Below are positions 43,815 through 53,189 of a stretch of 64,000 nt of DNA, in pieces (position 1 is the stretch's first letter; every line of letters begins with the position of its first letter). A model generated the notes under the pieces. It was given only the letters and a program-made list of their open reading frames with translations, was not told the DNA's origin and made no database searches. This DNA is from CAVQAH01 sp963784195 (GTDB lineage: Bacteria; Acidobacteriota; Vicinamibacteria; Vicinamibacterales; 2-12-FULL-66-21): NCBI GenBank assembly GCA_963784195.1, contig CAWARA010000020.1:930001-994000 (forward strand). Reading direction: 5' to 3'. The translations under genes were made by a program, and so were the position numbers.

Positions 43815-44390
43815 ATGGCCGGCCTCATCGAAGCAATCAGCATCAAACGCAAGATGTACTTCGAGTTCGAAGGAGCTCCGTACCACTGTCTCGACGTCGA
43901 CGTCTCGACACCGACCGCCCGCGGTGGCCAGACCCTCGTCCGCCTCAAGATGCGCAACCTGCTGACGCGAGCGGTCTTCGACAAGACGTTCAAGGCAGGC
44001 GACAAGCTGAAGGAACCTGATCTCGACATGGTGCCGGCCACCTACTTGTACGCGGACGCCGCCGGCTATCACTTCATGGACCAGGACAGCTACGAGACGC
44101 TGACGCTTGGCGCCGACAGGCTGGGCGACGATCGTCAGCTGCTGGTCGACAACGTGCTCGTGCAGATTCAGAAGTTCAACGGCAACCCGATTGGGTTGCA
44201 GTTCCCACCGCACGTCGAGCTCACCGTGACGTCGACCGAGCCAGGTGTCCGCGGCGATACCGCCAGCGGGAGCGTGCTGAAGCTGGCGACGCTCGAAACC
44301 GGGCTCGAGATCAAGGTGCCGTTGTTCATCAAGGAAGGCGAGAAGATCAAGGTTCATACCGAAACGCTCGAGTTCGCTGGGAGAGCTTGA
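43815..44390 (+). CDS. elongation factor P-like protein, YeiP/EfpL type
   Basis: 191 residues, three-domain EF-P length. The loop that carries the modified residue in EF-P reads TPTARGGQTLV, matching the YeiP-type SPTARG loop and not the KPGKG loop of canonical EF-P. The tip residue is therefore Arg. The C-terminal OB domain TASGSVLKLATLETGLEIKVPLFIKEGE and IKVHTETLEFAGRA are conserved. EF-P relieves ribosome stalling at polyproline; YeiP/EfpL proteins are reported to do so with an unmodified Arg. It lies 9 bases after the receiver-HATPase stop and is likely co-transcribed. Confidence 0.9.
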   Translation: MAGLIEAISIKRKMYFEFEGAPYHCLDVDVSTPTARGGQTLVRLKMRNLLTRAVFDKTFKAGDKLKEPDLDMVPATYLYADAAGYHFMDQDSYETLTLGADRLGDDRQLLVDNVLVQIQKFNGNPIGLQFPPHVELTVTSTEPGVRGDTASGSVLKLATLETGLEIKVPLFIKEGEKIKVHTETLEFAGRA

Positions 44391-44855
44391 CGGAGGTGAC
44401 GGAGGGAACGGAACAAGCTTCAACTCGGAGAAACGGAGGAACGGAGGTTCTCAGAGTTCACGCTGAGTTCAACGTCCGGTGCCGATGCCGGCCCGGCCAT
44501 CGGCCTGATGATCCTACACATCTCGTGACAGGCCACGAGACACCACGCGCCAATCCGCCGATGCCGCCGCGCGCAGCGCGGCGAGCGATCGACCGCCACC
44601 CCGCGGACACAAGCCGCGGGCGACGGGTGGAGGCGGCTTGTGCCCGCGGGGCGGCGGTCGATCGCTACCGGTCCGGCCTACGGCCGTGGTCTGCACCTGA
44701 GCCACCATGTGACGATCGTCAGGCCATCGGCCGGGCCGAGCGATCGACGGTAGTGCACGCGGCGGCATCGGCGTACCCCACACAACCGCCTTCCTGCCTC
44801 CGTTCCTCCGCGTCTCCGAGTTGAAGCTCGTTCCGTTCCCTCCGTAACCTCCGTC
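44389..44855. repeat. long palindromic repeat element, copy C
   Basis: The longest copy of the family. The left arm includes ACGGAACAAGCTTCAA at 44408-44423 and the right arm its complement at 44820-44838. The inner arms 44584-44617 and 44633-44666 pair over 34 bases with two mismatches. Bases 44481-44505 are identical to part of copy A. The extra length lies between those two parts, and a second GGCCATCGGCCGGGCC tract near 44722 suggests one unit inserted in another. No protein-like ORF is present. Confidence 0.78.
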
Positions 44856-45101
44856 CCCCTTAACCCCGTCCACTCCCCGGTCAACCCTCTCCTCCCAGCC
44901 TGGGACGAACGAATTCCCCCCGTCAGAAAACCCGCAACTCACCACTGAAAAGTGTGTCTGGCACCGGTCCGCTGGACACAAACGGGTTCCGGTAGTACTT
45001 CAGGCCCGGGATACGCGTGTCTCCTCCCTCTGCGTATCCCTCCGGTATACCCGCTGGTTCCATCGGTTGAGTTCGTCGGACGCATCAATTAAGGAGCAGC
45101 C
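44856..45101. promoter_or_regulatory. leader region of the Oar-like receptor gene
   Basis: About 245 bases after repeat C and before the receptor start. AAGGAG lies six bases before the ATG at 45102. No clear -35/-10 pair or operator can be assigned by eye. Confidence 0.4.
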
Positions 45102-48100
45102 ATGAGAAGGATGTCGTTGGTTGCCGCCGCGGTTCTCGCCTTGTTCGGGTCGAACGCCTTCGCACAAGGTGGATCCACGTCGTCGATTTCGGGCGTCGTG
45201 GTCGATTCGGGCGGAGGAGTGGTCCCAGGGGCGGATGTGCTCGTCAAGAATGACGGCACGGGTGAATCGTTTACAGCGGTCACCACTGAACAGGGAGTGT
45301 TCTCTGTCCCGTCACTGATTACGGGCACGTACACGGTGACGATCTCGTTGCAGGGGTTCAAGACCGTCGTGCTCAACAACGTCGTGCTCAATGCCGGCGT
45401 TCCGGCCAGCCTGCGCGCCAAGCTGGAGGTCGGCGGGCTGGAAGAACAGGTGGTCGTCCGATCGAACGCGGAGCTGGTCAATACCAAGACCGCTACGGTC
45501 ACAACCTCTCTCGACACGCGGCAGATCACCAATCTTCCGCTGTCGAGCCGCAACGCGGCCGACTTCATCACCTTCCTGACCGGTGTGCAGACGCCGGGCG
45601 GGAGCCGTGATTCGATCGTCAACGGCCTGCCGCAGAGCACCATCAACATGACGCTCGACGGCGTGAACATCCAGGACAACACCAACAAGACGACCGACGG
45701 GTTCTTCGCCATCGTCGGGCCGCGCCTGGACGCCATCGAGGAGGTCACGTTCAGCAGCGCCGCGCAGGGCTCGGAAGGCACCGGCATGGGCGCGACGCAG
45801 ATCAAGTTCGTCACCAAGTCGGGGACGAACGACTTCCATGGCGGCTACTTCCATACCTTCCGGCACGACTCGTTGAACACGAACAACTGGTTCAACACGC
45901 GCGACAGTCTGCCGAAGCCCGACCTGCTCCAGAATCAGCCCGGGTTCAACATCGGCGGTCCGATTCTGCTGCCCGGGTTCAACGGCCGGAACCGCGCGTT
46001 CTTCTTCGTGAACTACGAGGAGTCCATTCAGAACAACACGATCCGCCGCGACCGCACGATTCTGTTCCCCACGGCGCAGAACGGGGTCTTCCGATACAAC
46101 GCCGGCGGGGGCGTCCGCGAAGTGAACATCTTCGACATCGCTGCGGCGAACGGGCAGACGTCAACTCCGGATCCGACCATCGCCCGCCTGCTGACGGACA
46201 TCCGTGGCGCGACGACGGGGGAAGGCAACATCCGCGATCAGACCGATCCGCTGTTCCAGGAATACTCATTCCAGGTGCCGGTGACCTCGCACAACAACTA
46301 CCCAACGGTACGGCTGGACTATCAGATGTCCCAGAACCACCGTCTGAGCTATTCGTTGAACTACCAGTACTTCGGCGGCGGGCCGGACACGACGAACAAC
46401 CGCGAGCAGATGTTCCCCGGGTTCCCGGTCGTCTCGAACCAGGACTCGGTTCGCCGGCAGATGAGCGGCTGGCTTCGTTCGGTGCTCAGCGCCAATCTCG
46501 TGAACGAGTTCCGTATCGGGTACGGCGGCGCGCCGGTCATGTTTTCACCGGAGCTCACAACATCGATGTGGACGGGGTCGCTGGCGAACCAGGGCGGGTT
46601 CCATCTCAACATGAACAACGCCAATGGATTGACGAACGCCGGATCGAACTCCACCAACTCCGCGCGCGATGCCGATCACTACTCCTTCGAGAACACGCTC
46701 AACTGGCAGAAGGGCGCGCACACGTTGAACTTCGGCGGCTCCTACACGAACTTCGAGGCCTGGCTCGATAACCAGCAGCTGCTGCCTGAACTGCGTTTCG
46801 GCGTGCTCCAGGGTGATCCGTCCGAAGGTATGTTCACCACGAACAACTTCCCTGGCGCCAGCAATACGGTGCTCACGGCCGCCAGGAACTACTACGCGAT
46901 CATGACCGGCCGGGTGAGCGAGGTCCGGGGCATCGCTCGACTCGACGAAGTCGACGGGGCAGTACCAGTACCTCGGTCTCGGCACGCAGCGCGCGCAGCA
47001 GCGAGAAGTCGGGCTGTTTGCCCAGGATTCGTGGCGCAGTGAACCCGAACGTGTCGCTGAACTTCGGTGTCCGCTACGAGCTGCAGTTCCCGTTCGTGGC
47101 CAAGAACAACAGCTACTCCATCGGCGACATCGACGATGTCTACGGCGTGTCCGGCGTCGGCAACCTCTTCCAGCCCGGCGTACTCGACTGGACATGCTCC
47201 ACAGTTCCATCAGCTGGGCGAAGGCGATAAGCCGTATCCGACGGACTGGAACAACGTCGCACCGAGCGTCGGCGTGGCCTGGACTCCGAGCGCCAGCGGC
47301 GGCATGCTGCATCGCATCACCGGCGGAAACGGGTGATTTCGTCGTCCGCGCCGGATACACGCGGTCGTACACACGGATGGGGCTCGGGTCGTTCACCGGC
47401 CAGATCGGCGCCAATCCTGGCGTGTCGCTGAACGTCTTCCGTCAGCAGGCGCTGGGGAACCTCGGCACGCTGCCGTTGCTGCTGCGGGATCCCAGCCGCC
47501 TTGGACCGGCTGATTTCCCGACCACGCCGGTATTCCCGTTCACGGAAGTCGTGACCGGCGACATCACGATCTTCAGTCCGGATCTGCGGGTGCCCAGCGC
47601 CGACACGTGGCAGGCGGGCTTCCAGCGGGCGCTCGGGCGCACGATGTCGTTCGAGGCGCGCTACGTCGGCGCCCGTTCGCGCGGCAACTGGCGGACCAGC
47701 AACTACAACGAGCTGAACATCATCGAGAACCGCTTCCTCGATGAGTTCCGCCTGGCGCAGCAGAACCTGCAGTCGCACGTCGCGGCCGGCTGCGGATCCG
47801 CCGCCACCCCCTGCTCGTTCGCGTATCGTGGACCCAACACCGGAACGTCGCCGCTTCCGATCTTCTTCGGCTACTTCCAGGGCGCCGGCGACACCAACAA
47901 CTCGGCGGCCTATACCTCCGCGAACTTCAGGAGCAACACGTTCCTCACGCCGCTCGCGCGCTTCTATCCCAATCCGTACGCGGCAGTGGACGCGCTCGAC
48001 GCTGACGCCAACTCGCGAACGCGTGCGATCGCGGCCGGACTTCCGTCGAACCTGATCCTGGTGAACCCCGACCTGCTCGGCGGCGCCAACATCGTCGAGA

Positions 48101-48955
48101 ACGATACGAATACGTTGTTCAACTCGATGGTGCTGGAGCTGCGGCGCCGGGTGTCGTCCGGCCTGCAGTTCCAGACGAGCTACGTCTTCGGGCATGCCAC
48201 GCAGTCGCAGTTCCTGTCGCTGCGCATCGACAGCCCGATGATCCGGAACGTCGGCGCGGAAGGGGACGTGACGCACGCATTCAAGGCTAACGTTGTCTAC
48301 GAGCTGCCGTTCGGCCAGGGTCGGCGCTTCGGCAGCAACGCGGGTTCCGTGATGAACCAGATCATCGGCGGCTGGCAGCTCGCCGGAAATGCCCGCGTGC
48401 AGAGCGGCCAGCTGGTTGACTTCGGCAACGTCAGGCTCGTCGGCATGACCAAGAGCGAGTTCGAGGGTCTGTTCAAGCTGCGCAAGGACGCGCAGAACAG
48501 GGTCTGGATGCTGCCGCAGGACATCATCGACGAGAGCGTGAAGGCCTTCAGCGCCAGCGCGACCTCGCCGACCGGCTACGGCACGCTCGGGGCGCCGAGC
48601 GGCCGCTACATCGCTCCGCCCGACAGCGTCGACTGCATCGAGACCATCCGCGGTGAGGGCGCGTGCGGGACTTCAGTCGCTCGTCGCCGACTGGCCCCAT
48701 GTTCAAGCAGTTCGATATCAGCGTCGTGAAGCGGTTCGACCTGTTCGGCAGCACGAATGCGGAGTTCCGCGTCGACGTGCTGAATGCGTTCAACAACGCG
48801 AACTTCGTCCCGGTGGCCGGCACGATGTCGGTCAACGGCACCGCGATCAACAACAATCGGCCATCGGCGACGATCCGGATGAATACGAGGTGACCGACCT
48901 TACCGGCACGAACACTGCCCGGGTCATTCAGCTCGTCGCGCGCTTCCGGTTCTAA
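45102..48955 (+). pseudogene. Oar-like TonB-dependent receptor, split by about six frameshifts
   Basis: Signal peptide (LVAAAVLALFGSNAFAQ), then a carboxypeptidase regulatory-like domain (SISGVVVDSGGGVVPGADV), plug (NLPLSSRNAADFITFLTGVQ, NMTLDGVNIQDN) and a long barrel ending in VARFRF. The coding frame changes near 46950, 47039, 47195, 47330, 48660 and 48890. The joined protein would be about 1280 residues, the normal size for this family. Between shifts the sequence stays well conserved (VGLFAQDSWR, SLNFGVRYELQFPFVA, RAGYTRSYTRMGLGSF), so these are more likely sequence errors than decay. AAGGAG precedes the start. The substrate is unknown; relatives take up polymers or outer-membrane cargo. 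Confidence 0.85.
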
Positions 48956-48975
48956 TCGTCCGTCGGGGCTCGGTG

Positions 48976-48999
48976 GCTCGGTGCTCGAGAGCACCGAGC
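48976..48999. terminator. hairpin after the Oar-like receptor gene
   Basis: GCTCGGTGCTC and GAGCACCGAGC form a perfect 11-bp stem with a 2-base loop, extended by outer CTCGG/CCGAG pairing. It begins 20 bases after the receptor stop. No T-run follows, so the role as a terminator is likely but not certain. It is part of a longer repeat-rich stretch (48960-49095) of TCGCGACC/CGAACCACG type. Confidence 0.55.
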
Positions 49000-49123
49000 T
49001 CTCCGAGTCCCCGCCTTCGCGCGTTCGCGAACGGGCGCGCTCTCGGCGAGTCCCGAACCAGTCGCGACCACGAGCACCAGCGAACCACGCCCTGATTTGA
49101 CACCCTCCCGCCGCCCGATCTAC

Positions 49124-49143
49124 ATTCAACCTAACGGTTGAAT
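49124..49143. promoter_or_regulatory. ATTCAACC-N4-GGTTGAAT dyad, candidate ArsR operator
   Basis: A perfect 8-bp inverted repeat with a 4-base spacer ends three bases before the ATG at 49147. It therefore overlaps the ribosome-binding region of the arsR gene, a usual place for autorepression. Binding is inferred. Confidence 0.65.
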
Positions 49144-49146
49144 GTC

Positions 49147-49605
49147 ATGTCGGCCTCTTCCAGCCTCGACCGCACGCTGCTCGCGCTCTCGGACCCCACG
49201 CGACGCGCCATCCTGAAACGCCTGGCACGCGGGAGCGCCCGCGTCACGGATCTCGCCAGGCCGATGACCATGTCGCTGAACGCGGTGTCGAAGCACATCC
49301 GCATGCTCGAGCGGGCCCAGCTCGTTCAGCGCCGGCGGTCCGGACGCGAGCACGTTCTCTCGTTCAATCCTGCCCCGCTCGATCGCGCCGCGGAGTGGAT
49401 CGCCACGCAACGGGCTGAATGGACCGCACGGCTGGAAGCGCTCGACACACTGCTCCAGGCGCAGGATCGCGGCCAGGATGCGCCGAAGATCCCGCGCCGG
49501 AAAGCGCCTGCGGCCCGGCGAGCGAGCCGCCGGAGGGAAGCGCCGGAGGCGCCGGCGGGCGAGAAGCGAGCGGGGGTGGGGCCCCGCGAGCAGGAGAAAG
49601 GATGA
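49147..49605 (+). CDS. ArsR-family winged-helix repressor
   Basis: 152 residues from the ATG at 49147 (a TTG at 49138 is also in frame). ALSDPTRRAILKRLARG and MSLNAVSKHIRMLERAQLV form the helix-turn-helix, and RRRSGREHVLSFNPAPL the wing. The C-terminal 45 residues are Arg/Ala-rich and low-complexity, unlike other family members. The gene lies 4 bases before an SRPBCC gene, repeating the ArsR/SRPBCC pairing at 38583-39733. Confidence 0.88.
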   Translation: MSASSSLDRTLLALSDPTRRAILKRLARGSARVTDLARPMTMSLNAVSKHIRMLERAQLVQRRRSGREHVLSFNPAPLDRAAEWIATQRAEWTARLEALDTLLQAQDRGQDAPKIPRRKAPAARRASRRREAPEAPAGEKRAGVGPREQEKG

Positions 49606-49609
49606 CCTC

Positions 49610-50053
49610 ATGACGACCCAGCAGCACGTCACCGTTCGCGTGACGCATCGCTACACGGCTTCACCTGAACGAGTCTTCGACGCGTGGTTGGATCCCGCGA
49701 TGCTTGGCCGGTGGATGTTCGGTCCGGATGTGCGAAACGAGGAGATCGTTCGCCTTTCGCTGGACGCACGCGTGGGAGGCACATTCTCGTTCGTGGTGCG
49801 CCGCCAGGGCGAAGAAATCGATCACGTCGGCGAATACCTGGAAATCGATCGGCCGCGCCGCCTGGCGTTCACGTGGGGGATCAAGGCTGACTCGAATGAT
49901 TTTTCGAGGGTCGTCATCGACATCGCACGGCGCGATCAGGGGACGGATCTGACGCTCACGCACGAGCTGCACCCTGACTGGGCTGATTACGCGGCCCGGA
50001 CTGAAGCAGGCTGGACGACCATGCTCGACGCGCTGGCGAAGGCGCTCGGCTGA
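49610..50053 (+). CDS. SRPBCC (AHSA1-like) protein
   Basis: 147 residues from the ATG at 49610, with AGGAGAAAGG about 10 bases before it. VRVTHRYTASPERVFDAWLDPAMLGRWMFG opens the START-like fold; DLTLTHELHPDWADYAARTEAGW closes it with the long C-terminal helix. Such proteins often pair with ArsR regulators. The ligand is unknown. Co-transcription with the arsR gene is very likely. Confidence 0.9.
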   Translation: MTTQQHVTVRVTHRYTASPERVFDAWLDPAMLGRWMFGPDVRNEEIVRLSLDARVGGTFSFVVRRQGEEIDHVGEYLEIDRPRRLAFTWGIKADSNDFSRVVIDIARRDQGTDLTLTHELHPDWADYAARTEAGWTTMLDALAKALG

Positions 50054-50121
50054 AATACCGCCTGACGGCAACAGCGCTGGCGCTGGCTCCAGGCTCCGCC
50101 CGGCAGTACACTCGATAGCAG

Positions 50122-51015
50122 ATGGCTGATGCGACGACTCTCCGGCGCGGCCCCTTGTCCGTCGTGGACTACCGCTGCACGGCCGGGCCTTCCGACGAGC
50201 CGTTCGTCGAAAGGCACGAGAGCTTCGCGGTCTCGTACGTCCGCAAGGGCAGCTTTGGTTACCGGCTTCGCGGACAGTCTTTCGAGCTCGTCGCCGGCTC
50301 GGTGCTCGTGGGGTATCCCGGCGACGAGTACATCTGCACTCACGATCACGCGCACGGCGACGAGTGCCTCTCGTTCCATTTCACGCCGGACGCCGCCGAA
50401 ACGTTCGGCGACAGCCACACGATCTGGCGCGCCGGCTGCGTGCCGCCAGTGCCCGAGCTGATGGTCCTCGGCGAGCTGGCGCAGGCCACCGCCGAGCAGA
50501 AGACCGACCTGGGACTCGACGAAGCCGGGTTGCTGTTCGCAGCGCGCTTCGTCGAGATCGTCTCAGGTCACAAACATCGTCCGCGCATCGATCGCGCTCG
50601 CGATCGCCGGCGCGCGGTGGAAGCCGCGCTATGGATAGATGCGAACGTCGATCAGGCGATCGACCTGGACCGCGTCGCGACGGAAGCCGGGCTCAGCTCC
50701 TTTCACTTCCTGCGGCTCTTTGCCGGCGTGCTCGGCGTCACGCCACACCAGTACCTGGTCCGATCGCGGCTGCGGCACGCAGCGCGCCTCCTCGTCGACG
50801 ACTCGCGGTCGATCACCGATGTGGCGATCGATGTCGGGTTCGGCGATCTCTCCAACTTCGTCCGCACGTTCCATCGTGCCGCGGGCGTCTCACCGAAGGT
50901 CTTCCGGATGAGCGCCCGTCGCGACCCTTCGACATTGCTGAGGGCTGGCCTGAGCTTGTCGAAGGCCGATCGCAAGATTCTCCAAGATCGCCTCGACACC
51001 CCCTCGATACGATGA
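50122..51015 (+). CDS. AraC-family transcriptional regulator with cupin-like N-domain
   Basis: 297 residues. The N-terminal part (YVRKGSFGYRLRGQSFELVAGSVLV) resembles an AraC ligand-binding cupin. The C-terminal DNA-binding domain has IDLDRVATEAGLSSFHFLRLFA and ITDVAIDVGFGDLSNFVRTFH. The last 30 residues after RMSARRD come from an inserted-looking palindrome at 50926-50965 and are unlikely to be original. The next gene starts on the same strand with its own ribosome site. Confidence 0.9.
   Translation: MADATTLRRGPLSVVDYRCTAGPSDEPFVERHESFAVSYVRKGSFGYRLRGQSFELVAGSVLVGYPGDEYICTHDHAHGDECLSFHFTPDAAETFGDSHTIWRAGCVPPVPELMVLGELAQATAEQKTDLGLDEAGLLFAARFVEIVSGHKHRPRIDRARDRRRAVEAALWIDANVDQAIDLDRVATEAGLSSFHFLRLFAGVLGVTPHQYLVRSRLRHAARLLVDDSRSITDVAIDVGFGDLSNFVRTFHRAAGVSPKVFRMSARRDPSTLLRAGLSLSKADRKILQDRLDTPSIR
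50926..50965. repeat. CCTTCGACA/TGTCGAAGG inverted repeat inside a gene end
   Basis: A perfect 9-bp inverted repeat (50926-50934 and 50957-50965) with AGGGCTGGCCTGAGC between. It encodes the peptide STLLRAGLSLSKA in the AraC reading frame. This sequence type is a very common dispersed repeat in environmental bacteria (recalled from general experience). Here it changes the C-terminus of the regulator. Confidence 0.65.
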
Positions 51016-51059
51016 CCTCTGATACGAGTGGCCTGTCCACGGGCCACCAGGAGGTCATC

Positions 51060-51545
51060 ATGAGCACCACAACAACGGCAGGACCAGCGAAGGCAATCGA
51101 GACGCGAGTGCTCGACGAGGGATATGGCCCTGGCGCGTGGCACGGCGCGGACCTGAAGGCGGCGATCGGTGACGTCTCAGCAGAGCTCGCATTCTGGCGT
51201 CCGGCAGCCGGACGCCACAACATTGCGGAGATCGCGCTGCATCACGCATTCTGCACGAACGCAGTCCGCGCCAAACTGACTGGCGGTGAGGCGGAACCTT
51301 TCGTTCTCGAGGGTGACGACTGGTTCCCAGCTGACAGCGCCCGCACGATGAAGTGGCCGGACATCGTGGCAACCGTCGACTCCCAGCAGCGGAAGCTGGC
51401 GACGCTCGTCAAGAACATCGCGGCAGGACGCACGTCATCGCCGCTCAGCGAATCCGAACGATTCGATCTCGTGCTGGGCATCACGTGCCATGCGATCTAC
51501 CACGCAGGACAGGTGCAGCTGATCAAGCGGCTGCAGGCGGGATAG
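51060..51545 (+). CDS. DinB-family protein
   Basis: 161 residues from the ATG at 51060, with GGAGG eight bases before it. An earlier in-frame ATG at 51012 overlaps the AraC stop and is possible. The four-helix-bundle metal site is visible: His in AEIALHHAF and the late HAIYHAGQVQLIKR motif. Proteins of this fold include thiol-dependent transferases and many of unknown function. It is probably co-transcribed with the preceding AraC gene. Confidence 0.87.
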   Translation: MSTTTTAGPAKAIETRVLDEGYGPGAWHGADLKAAIGDVSAELAFWRPAAGRHNIAEIALHHAFCTNAVRAKLTGGEAEPFVLEGDDWFPADSARTMKWPDIVATVDSQQRKLATLVKNIAAGRTSSPLSESERFDLVLGITCHAIYHAGQVQLIKRLQAG

Positions 51546-51555
51546 CCAAGAGAAT

Positions 51556-51641
51556 CGTGGTCCGTGGGCCGTGGGCCGTGTCTCGCCGGTCGCTCCGCGC
51601 AGACGCTCGGCGAGACACGAGCTACGAGCTACGAACCACGG
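51556..51641. repeat. GTTCGTGG/CGAACCACGG-type palindrome
   Basis: Left arm 51556-51588 and right arm 51608-51641 share CGTGTCTCGCCG/CGGCGAGACACG (12 bp perfect) with degenerate outer parts (GTGGTCCGTGGGCC versus GAGCTACGAACCACGG). It lies between the DinB stop and the end of the convergent PQQ gene and may act as a two-way terminator. Confidence 0.6.
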
Positions 51642-51678
51642 CTGCCTCGTCGACGAGCGTCAGTTCTCGACGCCAATG

Positions 51679-53002
51679 CTATACAAGGCGCGTCATCGTG
51701 CGGATCAGCAAACCTTTGCTCGTCGCGGCTGGTGACGCGTGGATCCGCTCGTCGAGCGAGTTGGTCCCGAGCACCTGGTAGGCCGGGCCTGCGGTGACGA
51801 CGTGGGTGTCGCCGTCTTCGCTGGTCAGGAGCAGCTTCCCGCCAAAGGCGATCGGCGAGGCCGAGAAGCGGCCTGGCTTCGGCGGACGTGCACCCTCGTA
51901 TTTCACCTCGCCGGTCCTGATGTCGATGCAGGTGAGCAGCCCGCCATCGGTCAGCAGGTAGGCGTAGTCTCCATATGCGATGGACGACGGAGTGTAGCCG
52001 GTGCCACGGTCACGCTCCCAGGCAACCTGCGGCGTGCCGGTGACGTCGCCGGTGCCGCCGAGCCGGACCGCCACGGCGCGCTTCAGCGGATGCGCGGCGG
52101 ACGCGACGACGATCTCGTGCGCGACGATCGGCGTCGGCACGGTCCAGCCACCGGTGCCCTTGACGCGCCACAGTTCCTTTCCGGTCCGCGCATCGTAGGA
52201 AATCATGAACTCGTTTCCGGAGGTGATGAGCTCCGCGCGTGATGCCGTGCGCGCAATCACCGGCGTCGACCAGCCCGCCTGCACCGCTCGCTTCGTGCGC
52301 CACACTTCGCGCCCGTTCCGCCGATCCAGCGCGACGATGAACGACCGCTCGCCGTTGTCTTCGTCACATTGCAGGATGATCAGGTTCTCGAACAGCACCG
52401 GCGACGAACCGGTTCCCATGCCGAACGCGGGAATGCCTCCAAGCGTCTTCTTCCACGCCAGCTTGCCGGAGAAATCGTACGCGTACAGTCCCTCGGACCC
52501 GAACCAGGCATACACGCGTTCGCCGTCGGTGGCCGGGGTCGTGTTCGCGAAGCTGCCGACCCGATGCCGAGCATCGAAGACACGTCCCTCGGTACGACGT
52601 GCGCTCCCACAGCATCTTGCCGCTTGTGGTGTCGAGGGCGATCACCTTCAGCGTGTGGCGCTTATCGCCGGCCACCGCGTCAGGGTGCACGAAGGGTTCG
52701 CCTCCGAGCATGTGCGGCGCCGGAGAGACGCCGGGGATCACGTCGCCTTCGATCGACGTGGTCAGGAACACACGGTCACCCCAGACGATCGGCGACGAAA
52801 AGCCACGGCCGGGAATCTCAGTCGACCACGCGACGTTCTTCGTCCGGCTCCACTCGGTCGGAAGATTGTCCTCGCTTGCCAGGCCCTGCCCGCTCGGTCC
52901 CCGCCATTGTGGCCAATAGTCCTTCGGCGTTGGCGGCGGCATCGCCAGGCCCGACATCGTGAGAGACAGCGCCATTCCGAAGATGCAGATCAGCCTCGAC
53001 AA
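51679..53002 (-). CDS. secreted PQQ-like beta-propeller protein (frameshifted)
   Basis: The frame starts at 53002 with a signal peptide (ICIFGMALSLTMSGLAM) and DYWPQWRGPSGQG, reaches GKMLWERT, then shifts near 52590. The other frame continues GRVFDARHRVGSFANTT and GSEGLYAYDFSGKLAWKK to the stop at 51679. Joined length is about 440 residues. The blades (REVWRTKRA, GKELWRVKGTGG, GLLTCIDIRTGEV) parallel those of the propeller protein at 25976-27367, with which it shares GSEGLYA(F/Y)D. It is predicted to be periplasmic. No catalytic role can be assigned. Confidence 0.83.
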
Positions 53003-53137
53003 CGGTCACTCCTTTGACGCGGCCCTTGGAGCTCGATTAGGGCGCTGGAGCGCTCATTGTGTCGAGAAAGCGTCAGACGTTTCAGTCCGGTTGTGACCAA
53101 CGGCTGCCAACGCGGCATGGACCGCGCCGGTAGGGCT

Positions 53138-53189
53138 TGAAAGTGCGCAGGTGCGCGAGTGCGCAGGTGCGCAGGTCGGGTGCGCAGTG
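53138..53189. repeat. short tandem GTGCGCAG-like repeats
   Basis: Four or five nearly exact copies of a GTGCGCAG unit, with GTGCGCGA as a variant, just after the FAD oxidase stop. The copies are direct, not inverted. It is a simple repeat and a possible slippage site. Confidence 0.6.

Noticed and set aside
44387..44981. ORFs within the large repeat copy C on both strands
   Set aside because: Their composition follows the repeat arms and hairpins; no domain or conserved start is present.
53138..53189. CRISPR-like array
   Set aside because: The units are 8 bases and adjacent, with no spacers.
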